Assembly: GCA_947179155.2 (NCBI GenBank)
Contig: OX359285.1
Coordinates: 13,267,510 to 13,331,509 of the forward strand
Length of the DNA stretch: 64,000 bases
Direction: 5' to 3'
Source of the DNA: Hedera helix
Taxonomy: Eukaryota > Streptophyta > Magnoliopsida > Apiales > Araliaceae
The notes under the pieces are model-generated. The model saw only the letters and a list, made by a program, of their open reading frames with translations, was not told the origin of the DNA and made no database searches. Of this stretch, positions 12,856 through 22,732 are shown in pieces. Each line of letters opens with the position of its first letter. The stretch's first letter is position 1. The position numbers were made by a program, and so were the translations under genes.

Positions 12856-13795
12856 CTAAAATATTATTAAATAATCAATAATATTAGTATACGATTAAAA
12901 AGTTATTAAATGATTAATAACATTAGTAAATGATTAAGAGGTTATTAAACGAGTAATAACATTAGTACATGAGAAAAATGTTAATAAATAATTAATGATA
13001 TTAATAAGAGATTTAAATATTATTAAATGGTTAATAATATTAGAATATAAATAAAATATTATTAAATGGTTAATAATATTAGAATATGAATAAAATATTA
13101 TTAAATGGTTAATAATATTAGTAAGTTAATAAAATATTATTAAATGATTAATAATGTTAGAATATGAATAAAATATTATTAAATGGTTAATAATATTAGT
13201 AAGTTAATAAAATATTATTAAATGGTTAATAATATTAGTATATGAATAAAATATTATTAAATAGTTAATAATATTAATAAGAGAAGAAAATATTATTAAA
13301 TAATTAATAATAGTAAGGAATGATTAAAATATTATTAAATGGTTAATAATATTAATAAGTGAATAAAATATTATTAAATGATTAATAATATTAGTTAAGC
13401 ACTAAAATATTATTAAATAGTTAATAATATTAGTAAGGTTGTAGAATATTATTAAATGGTTAATAATATTAATAAAAGGATAAAATATTATTAAATGATT
13501 AATAATATTAGCATAGGATTTAAAATATTATTAAAGGATTAATAATATTATTTTGAGTGTAAAATATTATTAAATGGATAATAATATTTATAAGTTATTG
13601 AATATATTATTTGATAAATAATATTTTTTGAAGAGTAAGACATTATTAATAATGTTAATATATGATTGAAATATTATTAAATGATTAATAATATTAACAA
13701 AGGATAAAAATATTATTAAAGGATTAATAATATTATTAAGAGAGTAAAATATTATTAAATGGTTAATAATATTTATAAATGATTAAGATGTTATT
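12856..13795. repeat. Tandem array of hairpin units in family-B LTR (+ copy)
   Basis: More than twenty diverged units of roughly 36-40 bp. The core is AATATTATTAA-ATGG-TTAATAATATT: two 11-base arms that are exact reverse complements around a 4-base loop. Units are joined by variable spacers such as AGTAAGTTAATAAA. The pattern decays towards 13990. Confidence 0.85.
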
Positions 13796-15148
13796 TGATA
13801 AATAATATCATTGGGGATAGTGTAAAACATTAGTTAATTATTAATGTTAAAAAGTGTTTGAGATAATAAAGAGATTAAGAAGATTATTATATGGTTAATA
13901 ATATTGAGGAACTAAATAATTTATTATTGAAATAATAAATGGTTAAAATATTATTATACAATTAATAATATTATTTGTGGTTATTATATATTATCAAAGG
14001 TGATAATATTATAAGGCAATGAAGTGATAGTTATGTGATTTAAAATATTGTCAAGGGATTGATAATATTATTAAGAATTTTAAGGTTATGATTAAGTGAT
14101 AAATGATTTAAGACATATACGATAAGGTTATTAATGTTAAATAAACATGTATATGTTATGCTAATTGGAGGATCAATGTTGTTGAATATTAGGTCACCCA
14201 AATGAAGTATATTAAGTTGAATAGCGATAGTCAGCGGAACAAACAAGTTTCTCTGAATCTTAACTTGTATTTATTTGGCAAGTTATTTATGTAGAAATTG
14301 AAATTTATTTCAAAATGCATGATGAAATAATTATTAAGAATTATTTCATATCTATATTATTATTGACAATCACACTTATGTGCATTTGCATGACTGTTCA
14401 CGATATGAACTATTTAAAGAGAAATATTTATGCTATTTGTTTCAGCTAGATACTGCATGTGTTATTATGACTGTTCTTGTTATGAACTATTCTAAGTAAG
14501 GGTTATATGCCAATTGTTTCGACTAGACCATGTACGTTTTAAATTCATAAATCTGAATATTGTTGAAGTTAGTCCAAACCATATTGTTGTGGTGCAGAAT
14601 CTGATGGGATAAGCTGAAATGAACAAAGTATTATAAGCAGATAAGTTTATGGTCGGATGGAACATTCCCGATCAAAACAAACTGGATGGTTATAAATTCC
14701 GCGAGTTATTAAAGTTTTAGTTTATGAATGTTTGTTAAGTGATGAATAGTGAGCACCGAACCCGAGATTCAAGGGACCCGGATTTCGGGACGTCACAGTG
14801 AATATTCTCAGTCTTTGTGATCGTTAATATTCTTAACAAGTTCATAGTCTTTGTGACCCTCAACAAAAGCAAAAGTTTGTTTGAAAGAAGAAAGGTTTTA
14901 TGTTTAAAGGAAAAAGTTCACTCCTATTTATTTATACTGCTTCACAGTTATTGAACAATTGTGAAGATTCCTGAAAGACATTTCAATCTTCTAGAATGAA
15001 TGATAGAAATGAGTAAGATGGGTAGAGAAAGGAGAGAATGTAAAAGTTAGTTGAAAACCTAGTTATGATAAACTAAATGCAAAGATATAAGAAAGTTGTA
15101 ATTGAATAAGGAATGAGTACATAGCAATTTCGAGGGAATTTTTTTTTT

Positions 15149-15161
15149 AAGGAGGGATGAA
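15149..15161 (+). other. Polypurine tract of LARD-2
   Basis: AAGGAGGGATGAA immediately before TGTGACATCCC, closely matching the LARD-1 tract. Confidence 0.75.
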
Positions 15162-15640
15162 TGTGACATCCCAGATTTTAATAAGATTTTTAATTAAGAA
15201 TCTTAGTTAATTAAATAAAGGTTAGCAGTGAAACCTAGTATTAAATGTCAGAAAGTTGTAAAAGTGAATTAAATATAAATTATTATTTAATTAATGTGCT
15301 AGAGATGACCTATGTGGTAGGTTGAATATGTGTATATGTATATCTGATTTGATAAAGAAAGAAGAATTTAATGTATAAATAAAAAGGGACAAATGAGAAA
15401 AGCATATGTGAATTGAGCTTTAGTTATAAATATTATTAACTAGCTTAATGAATAAGCCTGGAGAGGGGAGGATATGAGAATGGCAAGGTAAGGTAAGTTT
15501 GTATGTGTAGAAAGGAAATAACCGTTTAACCTGATCGGTTTATTAGAATTTAAGGAATAATAAGGATATTGATTGTTAGAATAGTTGGGAGTTATTAAGA
15601 AATTAATTTGTATTGAATGAATTGAGATTAACATTAATAC
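15162..15640 (+). repeat. Start of 3' LTR of LARD-2
   Basis: Begins TGTGACATCCCAG and resembles the LARD-1 LTR start (TGTGACACCCAGG). It is cut at 15640 by the copia solo LTR, resumes for 17 bp at 17183-17199, and is then cut again by LARD-3. No gene is present. Confidence 0.65.
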
Positions 15641-17178
15641 TGTAGGGTTTCGACACATAAACACGGTGGAATTTCAAAAAAAAATTAAAACCCTAAAACA
15701 TGATCCATGCGAAAATATATTAATTCAGAGGTTTAGATATATTTTTATCGATTATCTAAGCTTGAATGGAGACGATGGAATTTTGGAACGGCTTCGAATC
15801 TTCAACGCAATCCAATGGAACTACGTCTCTTCGGTATCCACACGAACGCCTCCGCGAATCGTCTCACTATCTGCAGCAAAGAGAGTCACAGTACTAGCCG
15901 CCAAGATCTGGATCTAGATTTACTAAGTTTTTTTATCTAGCCACTTTCTGAAAGCGGTTAGGGTTTAGATTTTGATTTTTCACGTACTTAAAACAGTTGA
16001 TATATCATGTATATATAGCAGTTAAAAGAATTAACCAAAACTTAATTAGAAAAATAAAATTTGAATTTATATATATTATATTTTAATTAAGTCTTACTTA
16101 ATTAATATACATATATACAAATTATCCTATTAATTTAAATTCGTAATTTAAATATTATCAATCATATTGACATATTTAAATCCTAACAATTTAAATTAAT
16201 TCCCTTTTAATTACGTTCTAAGTGTGTGACCCTATAGGTTATTATTATATTGGCAATAATTTTTTAAATCATATTATAAAATTATAAACAATGAGCGGCA
16301 TCTAGTAATGCATCACTACTACCCAAATAATAATAAGATTGGTGATTCGATGCAACCTTTTCGTGACCAATGTTTCAATGTAATTTAATCATTTTAATCT
16401 TGACATCTTAGATTAAACTCGAGGCATGGAATGTGTCATACTCTTCATAATTTAATCTGAGTTTTCTTGATCTATGAGTAGACTATATGAAACAAATCAC
16501 TATTTGAGTATGGCCATGCATTTCATAGTCCTACTCAATCAAGAGGCCTATGGATATCACCCATAATATATAGGAGGGTCAAATTCCATCTAGATCACTC
16601 ATATTCCTCACACGATTCATGATGTACCCAATAATCACCTTTATTGTCCACCCTATTAAAGGTGACTTTTGATAATATCAAAGTACGTAAATTCTCGGGT
16701 AATAATATAGTGATTTCAGGTCGAAGGATCATTACATCATTGTCATTATGAGAATTTCTTATGACACTTTACATAATGCTCCACGTAGAATTCTCATGGT
16801 GGGTCTGTCCAGTACATTATTCTCTAATATGTACATACGCATTAACTCAATATCTCATATATTTATGACCAATGAGATTTGACCATCAGTCAATCCATAT
16901 ACTAGTCTCAATGCATCATTGTTATCCCATTAACAATGATACTCGACTAGGGACATTTAAAAACAATGATACTAATTAATTATATAATCTCATGTTCAAG
17001 TCACATACTTGAAGCTATATAATTCGTATCACTATTCTAAGGACTTTTATTATGCTAATATTTATATAACGCAGTAAATAAAATTATAATAAAATAATTC
17101 ATTTATTCAATCAAATATAATATCAAATTTTTAAGCAATTACATCAAAAAATTGGCCTCTAGGGCATGAACTCTAACA
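15641..17178 (-). repeat. Copia-type solo LTR (1538 bp)
   Basis: On the - strand it runs from TGTTAGAGTTCATGCCC at 17178 to ...AACCCTACA at 15641. The start TGTTAGAGTTCATGCCCTAGAG and the phrase TGACCCTATAGGTT near 16228 are typical of plant Ty1/copia LTRs. It is flanked by AATAC (15636-15640 and 17178-17182, where the final A overlaps the LTR end, so the TSD is 4 or 5 bp). A TATATATA box lies near 16010. The open frame 15666-15917 (+) is antisense to the LTR and is not believed. Confidence 0.8.
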
Positions 17179-17199
17179 ATACGATGTGCAAGTACAGGA

Positions 17200-17948
17200 T
17201 GTAATACCCCCGAAAATGAGTAGAAAGAATGTTGGATGCAAGAATGGTTCAAATTGGCATTTATGTGCTAAGTAAATAAGTGAAAGGACGTAAAGTCATA
17301 ATGAAGGTATTATGAGTTATATGATTAAAGGAATGGATTTTAGTAATTCGGTCGAGGTTCGTTTCTCGAGGAAACGGTTTATGTAACAAGTGAGTATGTC
17401 AGCTTAATGAGATGTCAAAAAATAGAATTGATTGAATATGGAACCAAAATGGTTTGTAGCAAATTAAGATTTTATTGATATGTATTTAAGTATAATGATA
17501 AATTGATGAGTATGTAATTGATCGAATTAATGTTTTAAAGTGCGACAAGTGTTATGGGACAAGCAAGTTATATAGTATTTGATGCTAGAATAAAATTCAA
17601 GCCTAATGAAACAAGTTTGGATCAAAAATGGCTTGAATTGGATGGAAAATAAGCAATTTATGATTTAAGAGAATTAAATTCTCTAGATTTAGTGGCTAAA
17701 GTCCAAAATATCCCTCAACGATTTGGTTAATGACCATTGTGACCAAAATACCCTTGACAAATTAAGTAATGACCTATGTGTCCCAAGTAATGAAATGTCA
17801 AAAATGCCCTTGACTTAAAGTGTGAAATGACCAAAATACTCTTGGTTAGGTTAACCATGATTAAGTTGAATTAACTAGCTTGGGGTTAACTCTCATCAAA
17901 AGCAAAGCAAGCACTCTTCTTCCTCATTTCATGTTTGTTGGAAATTTT
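17200..17948 (+). repeat. LARD-3 5' LTR, first segment
   Basis: Starts TGTAATACCCCCGAAAATGAG and has repeated short phrases such as AAAATACCCTTGAC and AAAATGCCCTTGAC near 17735-17850. It ends at the TSD ATTTT (17944-17948) of the family-B insert. No gene. Confidence 0.6.
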
Positions 17949-19386
17949 TGTGATGACCCCAAATCCGGGTTCTTTGAACCTCAGATCCGGTTCAACACGA
18001 GTACAACATTTTCTTTATTGTTCATGAATTACAACAATATTATAATTGATAAATAACCATTTATTTACAATTTTACATCTCTTTCTATTCCAGAATCGAA
18101 ATCTTTATACATTCCTAGTATGTCTTCATATCATACATGATACGACATTCTATTACAATCAACTTGAGTATCTAAGACTCATAATACATACCAACCAATT
18201 CTTATACTACACAATTATTTTACCTGTCCAATTCGGACTGATATCTACAATGGTCATGCTAGACCTTCAGTGAATATAATACGCATTCCTGTTTCTTGAT
18301 CCTTATCAAGATTTCAAATACTTGAACTATCTGAAAATGTTGGTTTAAGCAAGAGTGAGCACGACGGCTCAGCAAGTTTAACAGTTTACACATAACACAT
18401 TACATGCTTCACATATTATGCATGCTCTGCATTTATACTTACATCATGTTTTTTATGCATTTCAGTTTATGTCATACTGCTGGGAAGCTGTCGCAAGCAA
18501 CCAAAAATAAAATCTTACTTTGAAAAATATTAATGTAGTAGTGAAAGTAAGAGTCGAACCCACAGAGAGTGAATTGTTTTAATAAATCTAATGTTTTCAA
18601 GAATATCTAATTAAATGGGGGTTTTGAATTATTAATTAACTAATTAAAATAAAACTAAATAATAAATAATAAAGATGAGAAAAATCAATTAAAAACAAAC
18701 TTCAGTTCTTTAGTTCAGTATCCCCTTCTTTTAATTAACAAATTAATCAAGTTATTATTATCTTTTCCTTCAATTGAGATTAATAATCCTAGATAACCGA
18801 CAATCGCCAAGCTACCCGAAATCCTCCTTAAATTATAAATCTAATGCATCAATCGCTCACAAAAGACCCTAACTATCATACAACCTAGAACTATCAGTCT
18901 AGATTTAATATAACAGTTGCATTAAAAATTAGAGAATTAGATTATTCCAAGCAACAATCTCAACATCGCGGACCATTTAACTTGCCGTCTTGATAATCAT
19001 AATAATATTCAAAAGTTTGTCCACAATCAAATATTATTAATTTCTACTTATGATCAGATAAAATATCGTTTGCTTAATATCAAATCTTAATCTAGCATAT
19101 GACAAAAACTTAATTAATTCAACTGGCCAAATCAAATTAATCAAATAAATATCATCTAATCAATTAAAACAGATTATCAAGAATAAATCTCATGCATGAA
19201 GGAATATATAATAAAACTCAATTAAAACATTAATTAAAAAATAAGGTTCAACATCCCTTCGGAACTGAAAATAAAAACTAACAAAACATAATAAAAATAA
19301 TACCTACTAGTTGAAAAACTCTCTCCAAAAAATTAGGAGAAAGAACTCCCAAAAACTTACAATGAATAATAAGAGAGTTTGCCCTC

Positions 19387-19394
19387 TATTTATA
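19387..19394 (-). promoter_or_regulatory. TATA box in D1 3' LTR
   Basis: TATAAATA on the - strand, followed by GAGGGC. The same context occurs at 23641-23648 and 29153-29160. Confidence 0.7.
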
Positions 19395-19577
19395 GGCCTC
19401 TAATTTGTCCAAACCCTAATAGGATTTACAATTAAAAATAAAAGAAAAAGAAAAATAATTATTATCCTAACCCTAGTTGGAATTAAAATCCAATTTGGAA
19501 TCAAAAAGTAGCAAAAATCGGAAATAATTCCGTTTTCTAGCTTTTCCGTGCAACCAAACGCGCCCTTAGCCGCCACA

Positions 19578-19799
19578 GTTGACCGGTCAACGCGGACACG
19601 CATTTTGCTGACGTCAGCCACCATTCCGCGCATTGCGCGGCCTTTTATTTTTTTTTCTTCTACTGCTTGGCGAAACGACGTCGTTCCATGCGTCAACAGT
19701 TTTTCGCGCACTCCGCGCATTGCGCGGTCGCTGTTCCGTTCACGCCAAAACGGCGTCGTTTCAATTTCTCTTTCTGACTTCCTTGCGCGCATGGCGCGC
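19578..19799. promoter_or_regulatory. Palindrome cluster upstream of TATA in D1 3' LTR
   Basis: In order: GTTGACCGGTCAAC (19578-19591, a perfect 14-bp dyad containing two inverted TTGACC W-box-like sites), GCTGACGTCAGC (19607-19618, a perfect dyad with the TGACGTCA bZIP-type core), CCGCGCATTGCGCGG (19626-19640), AACGACGTCGTT (19674-19685), CCGCGCATTGCGCGG (19713-19727), AAACGGCGTCGTTT (19748-19761) and GCGCGCATGGCGCGC (19785-19799). They lie about 190-410 bp upstream of the - strand TATA box, where enhancers would sit. Binding factors are inferred from known plant core motifs only. Confidence 0.6.
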
Positions 19800-20223
19800 G
19801 GCCCAGATTTCCGTTTAATTACGAAAATGCCACCGGTCACCACTTTTCGATTTAATTACGATTGTGCCATCCACGTTGGTTATTTACGATCTTGCCACTC
19901 AACTCTTGCAGAATTTACAGATTTTCCCCCGAGCTTATTTTTCCTATAAAATAAAATATAAAAATAAATAAAAATAATATAAAAATACTAAAAATCCTAA
20001 AAACACATAATAATAATAAATAAAACACCTGAAATAAATAAAAACACATAAATAAAAAGAAATATAAAAACACTATAAAATTACCTAAATTAACATAAAT
20101 TAACTAAAATCCTATAAAACCTATTAAAACCAAAATATGCTAAATAATTAAACATTTAAGCACACAATAAATATAAAAACTAAGTATTAGGGAATAAAAA
20201 TATCGTATAATTTAGTCCTATCA

Positions 20224-20245
20224 AATACCCCCACACTTAGCTTTT
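20224..20245 (-). other. Polypurine tract of D1
   Basis: On the - strand, AAGTGTGGGGGTATT sits directly before the LTR start TGATAGGAC. This is a form I associate with Tat-branch elements. Confidence 0.8.
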
Positions 20246-21589
20246 GCTCGTCCTCGGGCAAAACAAAAATAAAAATAAACGAAAATAAAATAAATCTAAC
20301 TAGCCCAACAGACTAAAGCGACTCAACTAACTCGACTTTTTACATGAGCAATAAATTAATATGAACTTCACATCAACCTCAAAGATTTTTTAAATGATAA
20401 ATCATAGAAAGTTTCAAAACCATGCAAAATCTAGAACTTTAACATATTTATTAATCTTACTCTACTCAAGATCTTTTGTGTGTGTGTGTATCCAAATATA
20501 TCAAACTAATTAAAACTCAGATAAGTTTAGGTTATTAATTACCTTATAAAAGACATACAACAAAACTCAAAATACTTATTTTTCTCATCACTTTCAGCTA
20601 ATACAGACAAATATACATCAGAAGATCAAAAGGTTTTTAATCAATGAAACATACTAGGATTATCAATTTTTTTCAAATATATATATTTTTTTCAATTTTT
20701 TTTCTCTTTTAATGGATGCATTTTATGCTCCTTCCCATTTTTTCTTCATTTTTTTTTCACGGTGAGTGAATTTTATGCTCCATCTCACCAGCGAGTGCGT
20801 TTTACGCTCCATCTCGCTTTTTCATGTGTTTATGAGTGAGTGCGTTTTACGCTCCATCTCAACCCACCACAAGATTTTTATTTTTCCTTCTTCAACAATA
20901 ATCCTAGAAAAATTACCTAAATCATCTCCTCCAAATTATATTTTGCCTTATATTTCACTTCAAATAATGATCAAATAAGACATAGAGTTCAAAAATATCT
21001 TTCATAAGCATTTAACCATTTAAACTTTCTCTAAATTAAAACTAGCTCAAATAAATGGATATAAGTGCATAAAAATTTTAAAGATCTCAAACAAAGTAAT
21101 AATCAATAAAAAGTCAAAATCCAGACTAAGCAAAAATTTATCATTTTTTTCAAGAGTTATTAAAGAAAAATCAAAATTTTATCATTGGCTAAAAATTTAA
21201 AATTCAATTAACTCATTGCTCAAGTGACACATCCTAAAAATAAAATAAAATAAACTATCTCATTTTCGTAGGAAACACGATTACACTTAGCACGTGCAAC
21301 AAGCCTTTAAACCCCAAGGTTACCCCAAGTGGACGAGTTTTGTCTCGTGAGGGTTTGCAGTGAATTTACCCACAAAATTCAAAATTTAAAATTTTTTTTA
21401 AAAATTCCTTAAAAATAAAACAAAATTTTTTTAAAAAAAAAAATAAATAAAATAAAACAAAATTTCCTAAAAAATAAAACAAATATCCTAAATCCCTTCC
21501 CCTACACTTAAAATTTACATTGTCTCCAATGTAAACTATAATGCAAAGAAATAGGCACAAATAAATATAAAAAGAAAAAGGGAAAGAAA
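20246..21589 (-). other. Non-coding 3' spacer of D1
   Basis: AT-rich sequence between the pol-end remnant and the PPT. No credible frame. It contains three 25-bp repeats at 20762-20860 and otherwise low-complexity A/T stretches. In Tat/Athila elements this interval can hold an extra frame; none is seen here. Confidence 0.7.
20762..20860. repeat. Three 25-bp dispersed repeats in D1 spacer
   Basis: Units at 20762-20786, 20791-20815 and 20836-20860 share GTGAGTGCGTTTTACGCTCC-type sequence followed by ATCTC. A weaker relative (ATGCATTTTATGCTCC) lies near 20714. Spacing is irregular. Confidence 0.75.
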
Positions 21590-21645
21590 TGCAAATCTGA
21601 TTTCTTGGGTTGCCTCCCAAGCAGCGCCTTTGTTTATTGTCATTG
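21590..21645 (-). pseudogene. Remnant of the pol end in D1
   Basis: On the - strand the phrase GCGCTGCTTGGGAGGCAACC is one I recall at the end of pol in plant Tat/Athila elements. It comes directly after the gag-derived frame, so the deletion seems to run from just before reverse transcriptase to the end of integrase. Identification is from memory of the family. Confidence 0.5.
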
Positions 21646-21666
21646 GCTCGACAACAGGCCAAACCA

Positions 21667-22617
21667 CTACGTCACTCCAATTTCATGTATTTTGAGTACC
21701 CCATCCATCGCGTTATCTTTCATAGGTAGATTCAATCTCGCTTGCACGTGACATGAACGCTTTACTCCCTCTTCAACAAATAGGTACTTAAGATGAGCGG
21801 TGAGAGTCCTTATAGTTGGAATGGGATCCTGCAAAACAAAAGATAGAAAATTTTCGTGAGTAGCATGTAATGGAATGGAAATAATTGCATGACTATCTAA
21901 AATCATTGGAAAAGAATTGAATGCAGTTTCAGCGTCCTTCAAATCTTGTTTCAACTCAATTTCTTCTTCCTCTAACTTCAATTTGTTTGTCCATGTATCC
22001 TCTAAATTCTCTTTATTTACTTCCCCAAAAATTCCCTCTACCTTAGGCATGACATCACCACAAAGAACATCATTTTCTACATGAATATTGTCCGTTTCTG
22101 CACTGATGTTGTCTGCTTCCTCTTGCATTGGCGATTGAAGGAATGACCTTTGAGAATCTAATTGACCAATTGTGGTAGCAAGCTGACTCAGTTGATTCTC
22201 CAAATTATATATGAAAGTTTTTGTCTCTTGTTGAAATTGTTGTGCTTGAGTCATGAAAGCTTTAAACATATCTTCTAAAGATATGTCAGAACTAGACGAT
22301 TGGTAATGTTGTTGTTGGGGATATGGTTGCATGTACTGTGGATTATTTAGAAAGTTTTGATTTTCATGCCAATTCACTGGTGAATTCTCATAGCTGAAAT
22401 GCCCAAGGAAACCACCAGCTGCATTGACTTGTTCATAGGACTCCTCTCGAAGCATTGGACACATATCAGTTGGGTGTCCTATTGTCGCACAAATCCTACA
22501 AGTACCTACAGCCATTTGATAAACAAAAGAAGTTAGACTATCAGTTTGTTGCTCATGAGAAGAAATATTTACCTCATTAACATAATCATGAATGTCTTCC
22601 ATCCTTAACCTGCACAC
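21667..22617 (-). CDS. gag: Truncated gag-derived protein of D1 (316 aa)
   Basis: This is an open frame of 316 residues with the nucleic-acid-binding end of a Tat/Athila-like Gag. A CCHC zinc knuckle CRICATIGHPTDMC (C-X2-C-X4-H-X4-C) lies near residues 40-53, followed by a Gln/Tyr-rich stretch (about 95-110) and a coiled-coil-like segment with NQLSQLATTIGQL near 140. The C-terminal TLTAHLKYLFVEE (near 274) resembles the conserved phrase just before reverse transcriptase in this branch. The N-terminal capsid part is missing: only about 95 bp separate the PBS from the start. It could bind element RNA but probably cannot form a particle alone. Whether it is translated is unknown; the first Met is the track start, and the Met six residues on (MEDIHDYV) is equally possible. 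Confidence 0.7.
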   Translation of the reverse strand: MCRLRMEDIHDYVNEVNISSHEQQTDSLTSFVYQMAVGTCRICATIGHPTDMCPMLREESYEQVNAAGGFLGHFSYENSPVNWHENQNFLNNPQYMQPYPQQQHYQSSSSDISLEDMFKAFMTQAQQFQQETKTFIYNLENQLSQLATTIGQLDSQRSFLQSPMQEEADNISAETDNIHVENDVLCGDVMPKVEGIFGEVNKENLEDTWTNKLKLEEEEIELKQDLKDAETAFNSFPMILDSHAIISIPLHATHENFLSFVLQDPIPTIRTLTAHLKYLFVEEGVKRSCHVQARLNLPMKDNAMDGVLKIHEIGVT

Positions 22618-22710
22618 TCAATTAAACTATAAAAAACAAAAATAAAATCAATAAATAAACTAGAAAAAGAAACTACAAAGAAAACAAAGAATAAATTAAA
22701 GCAAAACACT

Positions 22711-22730
22711 CCCCGGCAACGGCGCCAAAA
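22711..22730 (-). other. Primer binding site of D1
   Basis: Reads TGGCGCCGTTGCCGGGG on the - strand, just after the 5' LTR terminus ...TTCCCA. This is the standard PBS of plant Tat/Athila elements. Confidence 0.85.
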
Positions 22731-22732
22731 TT

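Larger units (their letters stand above)
10710..14797 (+). repeat. Family-B LTR (probable solo LTR, + orientation)
   Basis: About 4.1 kb from TGTAATGACC to GGGACGTCACA. It is homologous to 17949-27730 on the other strand: both carry the hairpin array, the segment near 12530-12600 (rc near 26040-26110) and the same terminal region. No PBS, interior or second LTR follows, so it is probably a solo LTR left by LTR-LTR recombination. The flanks GTTGA and GTGAA do not form a clean TSD, so the insertion boundaries are less certain than for the - copy. No gene is present; short frames such as 11928-12113 and 12520-12738 look accidental. Confidence 0.65.
9186..15161 (+). mobile_element. Interior of LARD-2, interrupted by a family-B LTR
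   Basis: The non-coding interior runs 9186-10709 and resumes at 14798-15161; 10710-14797 is the inserted B LTR. No open frame is present. Sequence near 9770-9890 is the reverse complement of LARD-1 interior near 3345-3470 (diverged). The last 45 bases before the 3' LTR (GTACATAGCAATTTCGAGG, then purines) match the corresponding end of LARD-1, which supports joining the two halves. It is a LARD-type element, older than its inserts. Confidence 0.65.
18481..20223 (-). repeat. 3' LTR of D1
   Basis: Starts TGATAGGACTAAATT and ends ...GACAGCTTCCCA on the - strand. It nearly matches 22733-24464. The frames 19400-19843 (-) and 19548-19949 (+) are opposite-strand readings of the CpG-rich palindrome block, not genes. 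Confidence 0.9.

Noticed and set aside
12856..13795. CRISPR-like repeat array
   Set aside because: Units are AT-only hairpins with short degenerate spacers inside a plant LTR; no cas genes, and the genome is eukaryotic.
10705..14802. TSD for the + family-B LTR (GTTGA/GTGAA)
   Set aside because: The flanks do not match at all positions, so it is not claimed as a duplication.
15666..15917. 83-aa + strand frame
   Set aside because: Lies antisense within the copia solo LTR, near its R/U5 end; no homology that I recognise.
19400..19949. 147-aa (-) and 133-aa (+) frames, repeated at 23654-24215
   Set aside because: They repeat because they lie in the two LTRs of D1 and run over the TATA box and palindromes; no protein resemblance.
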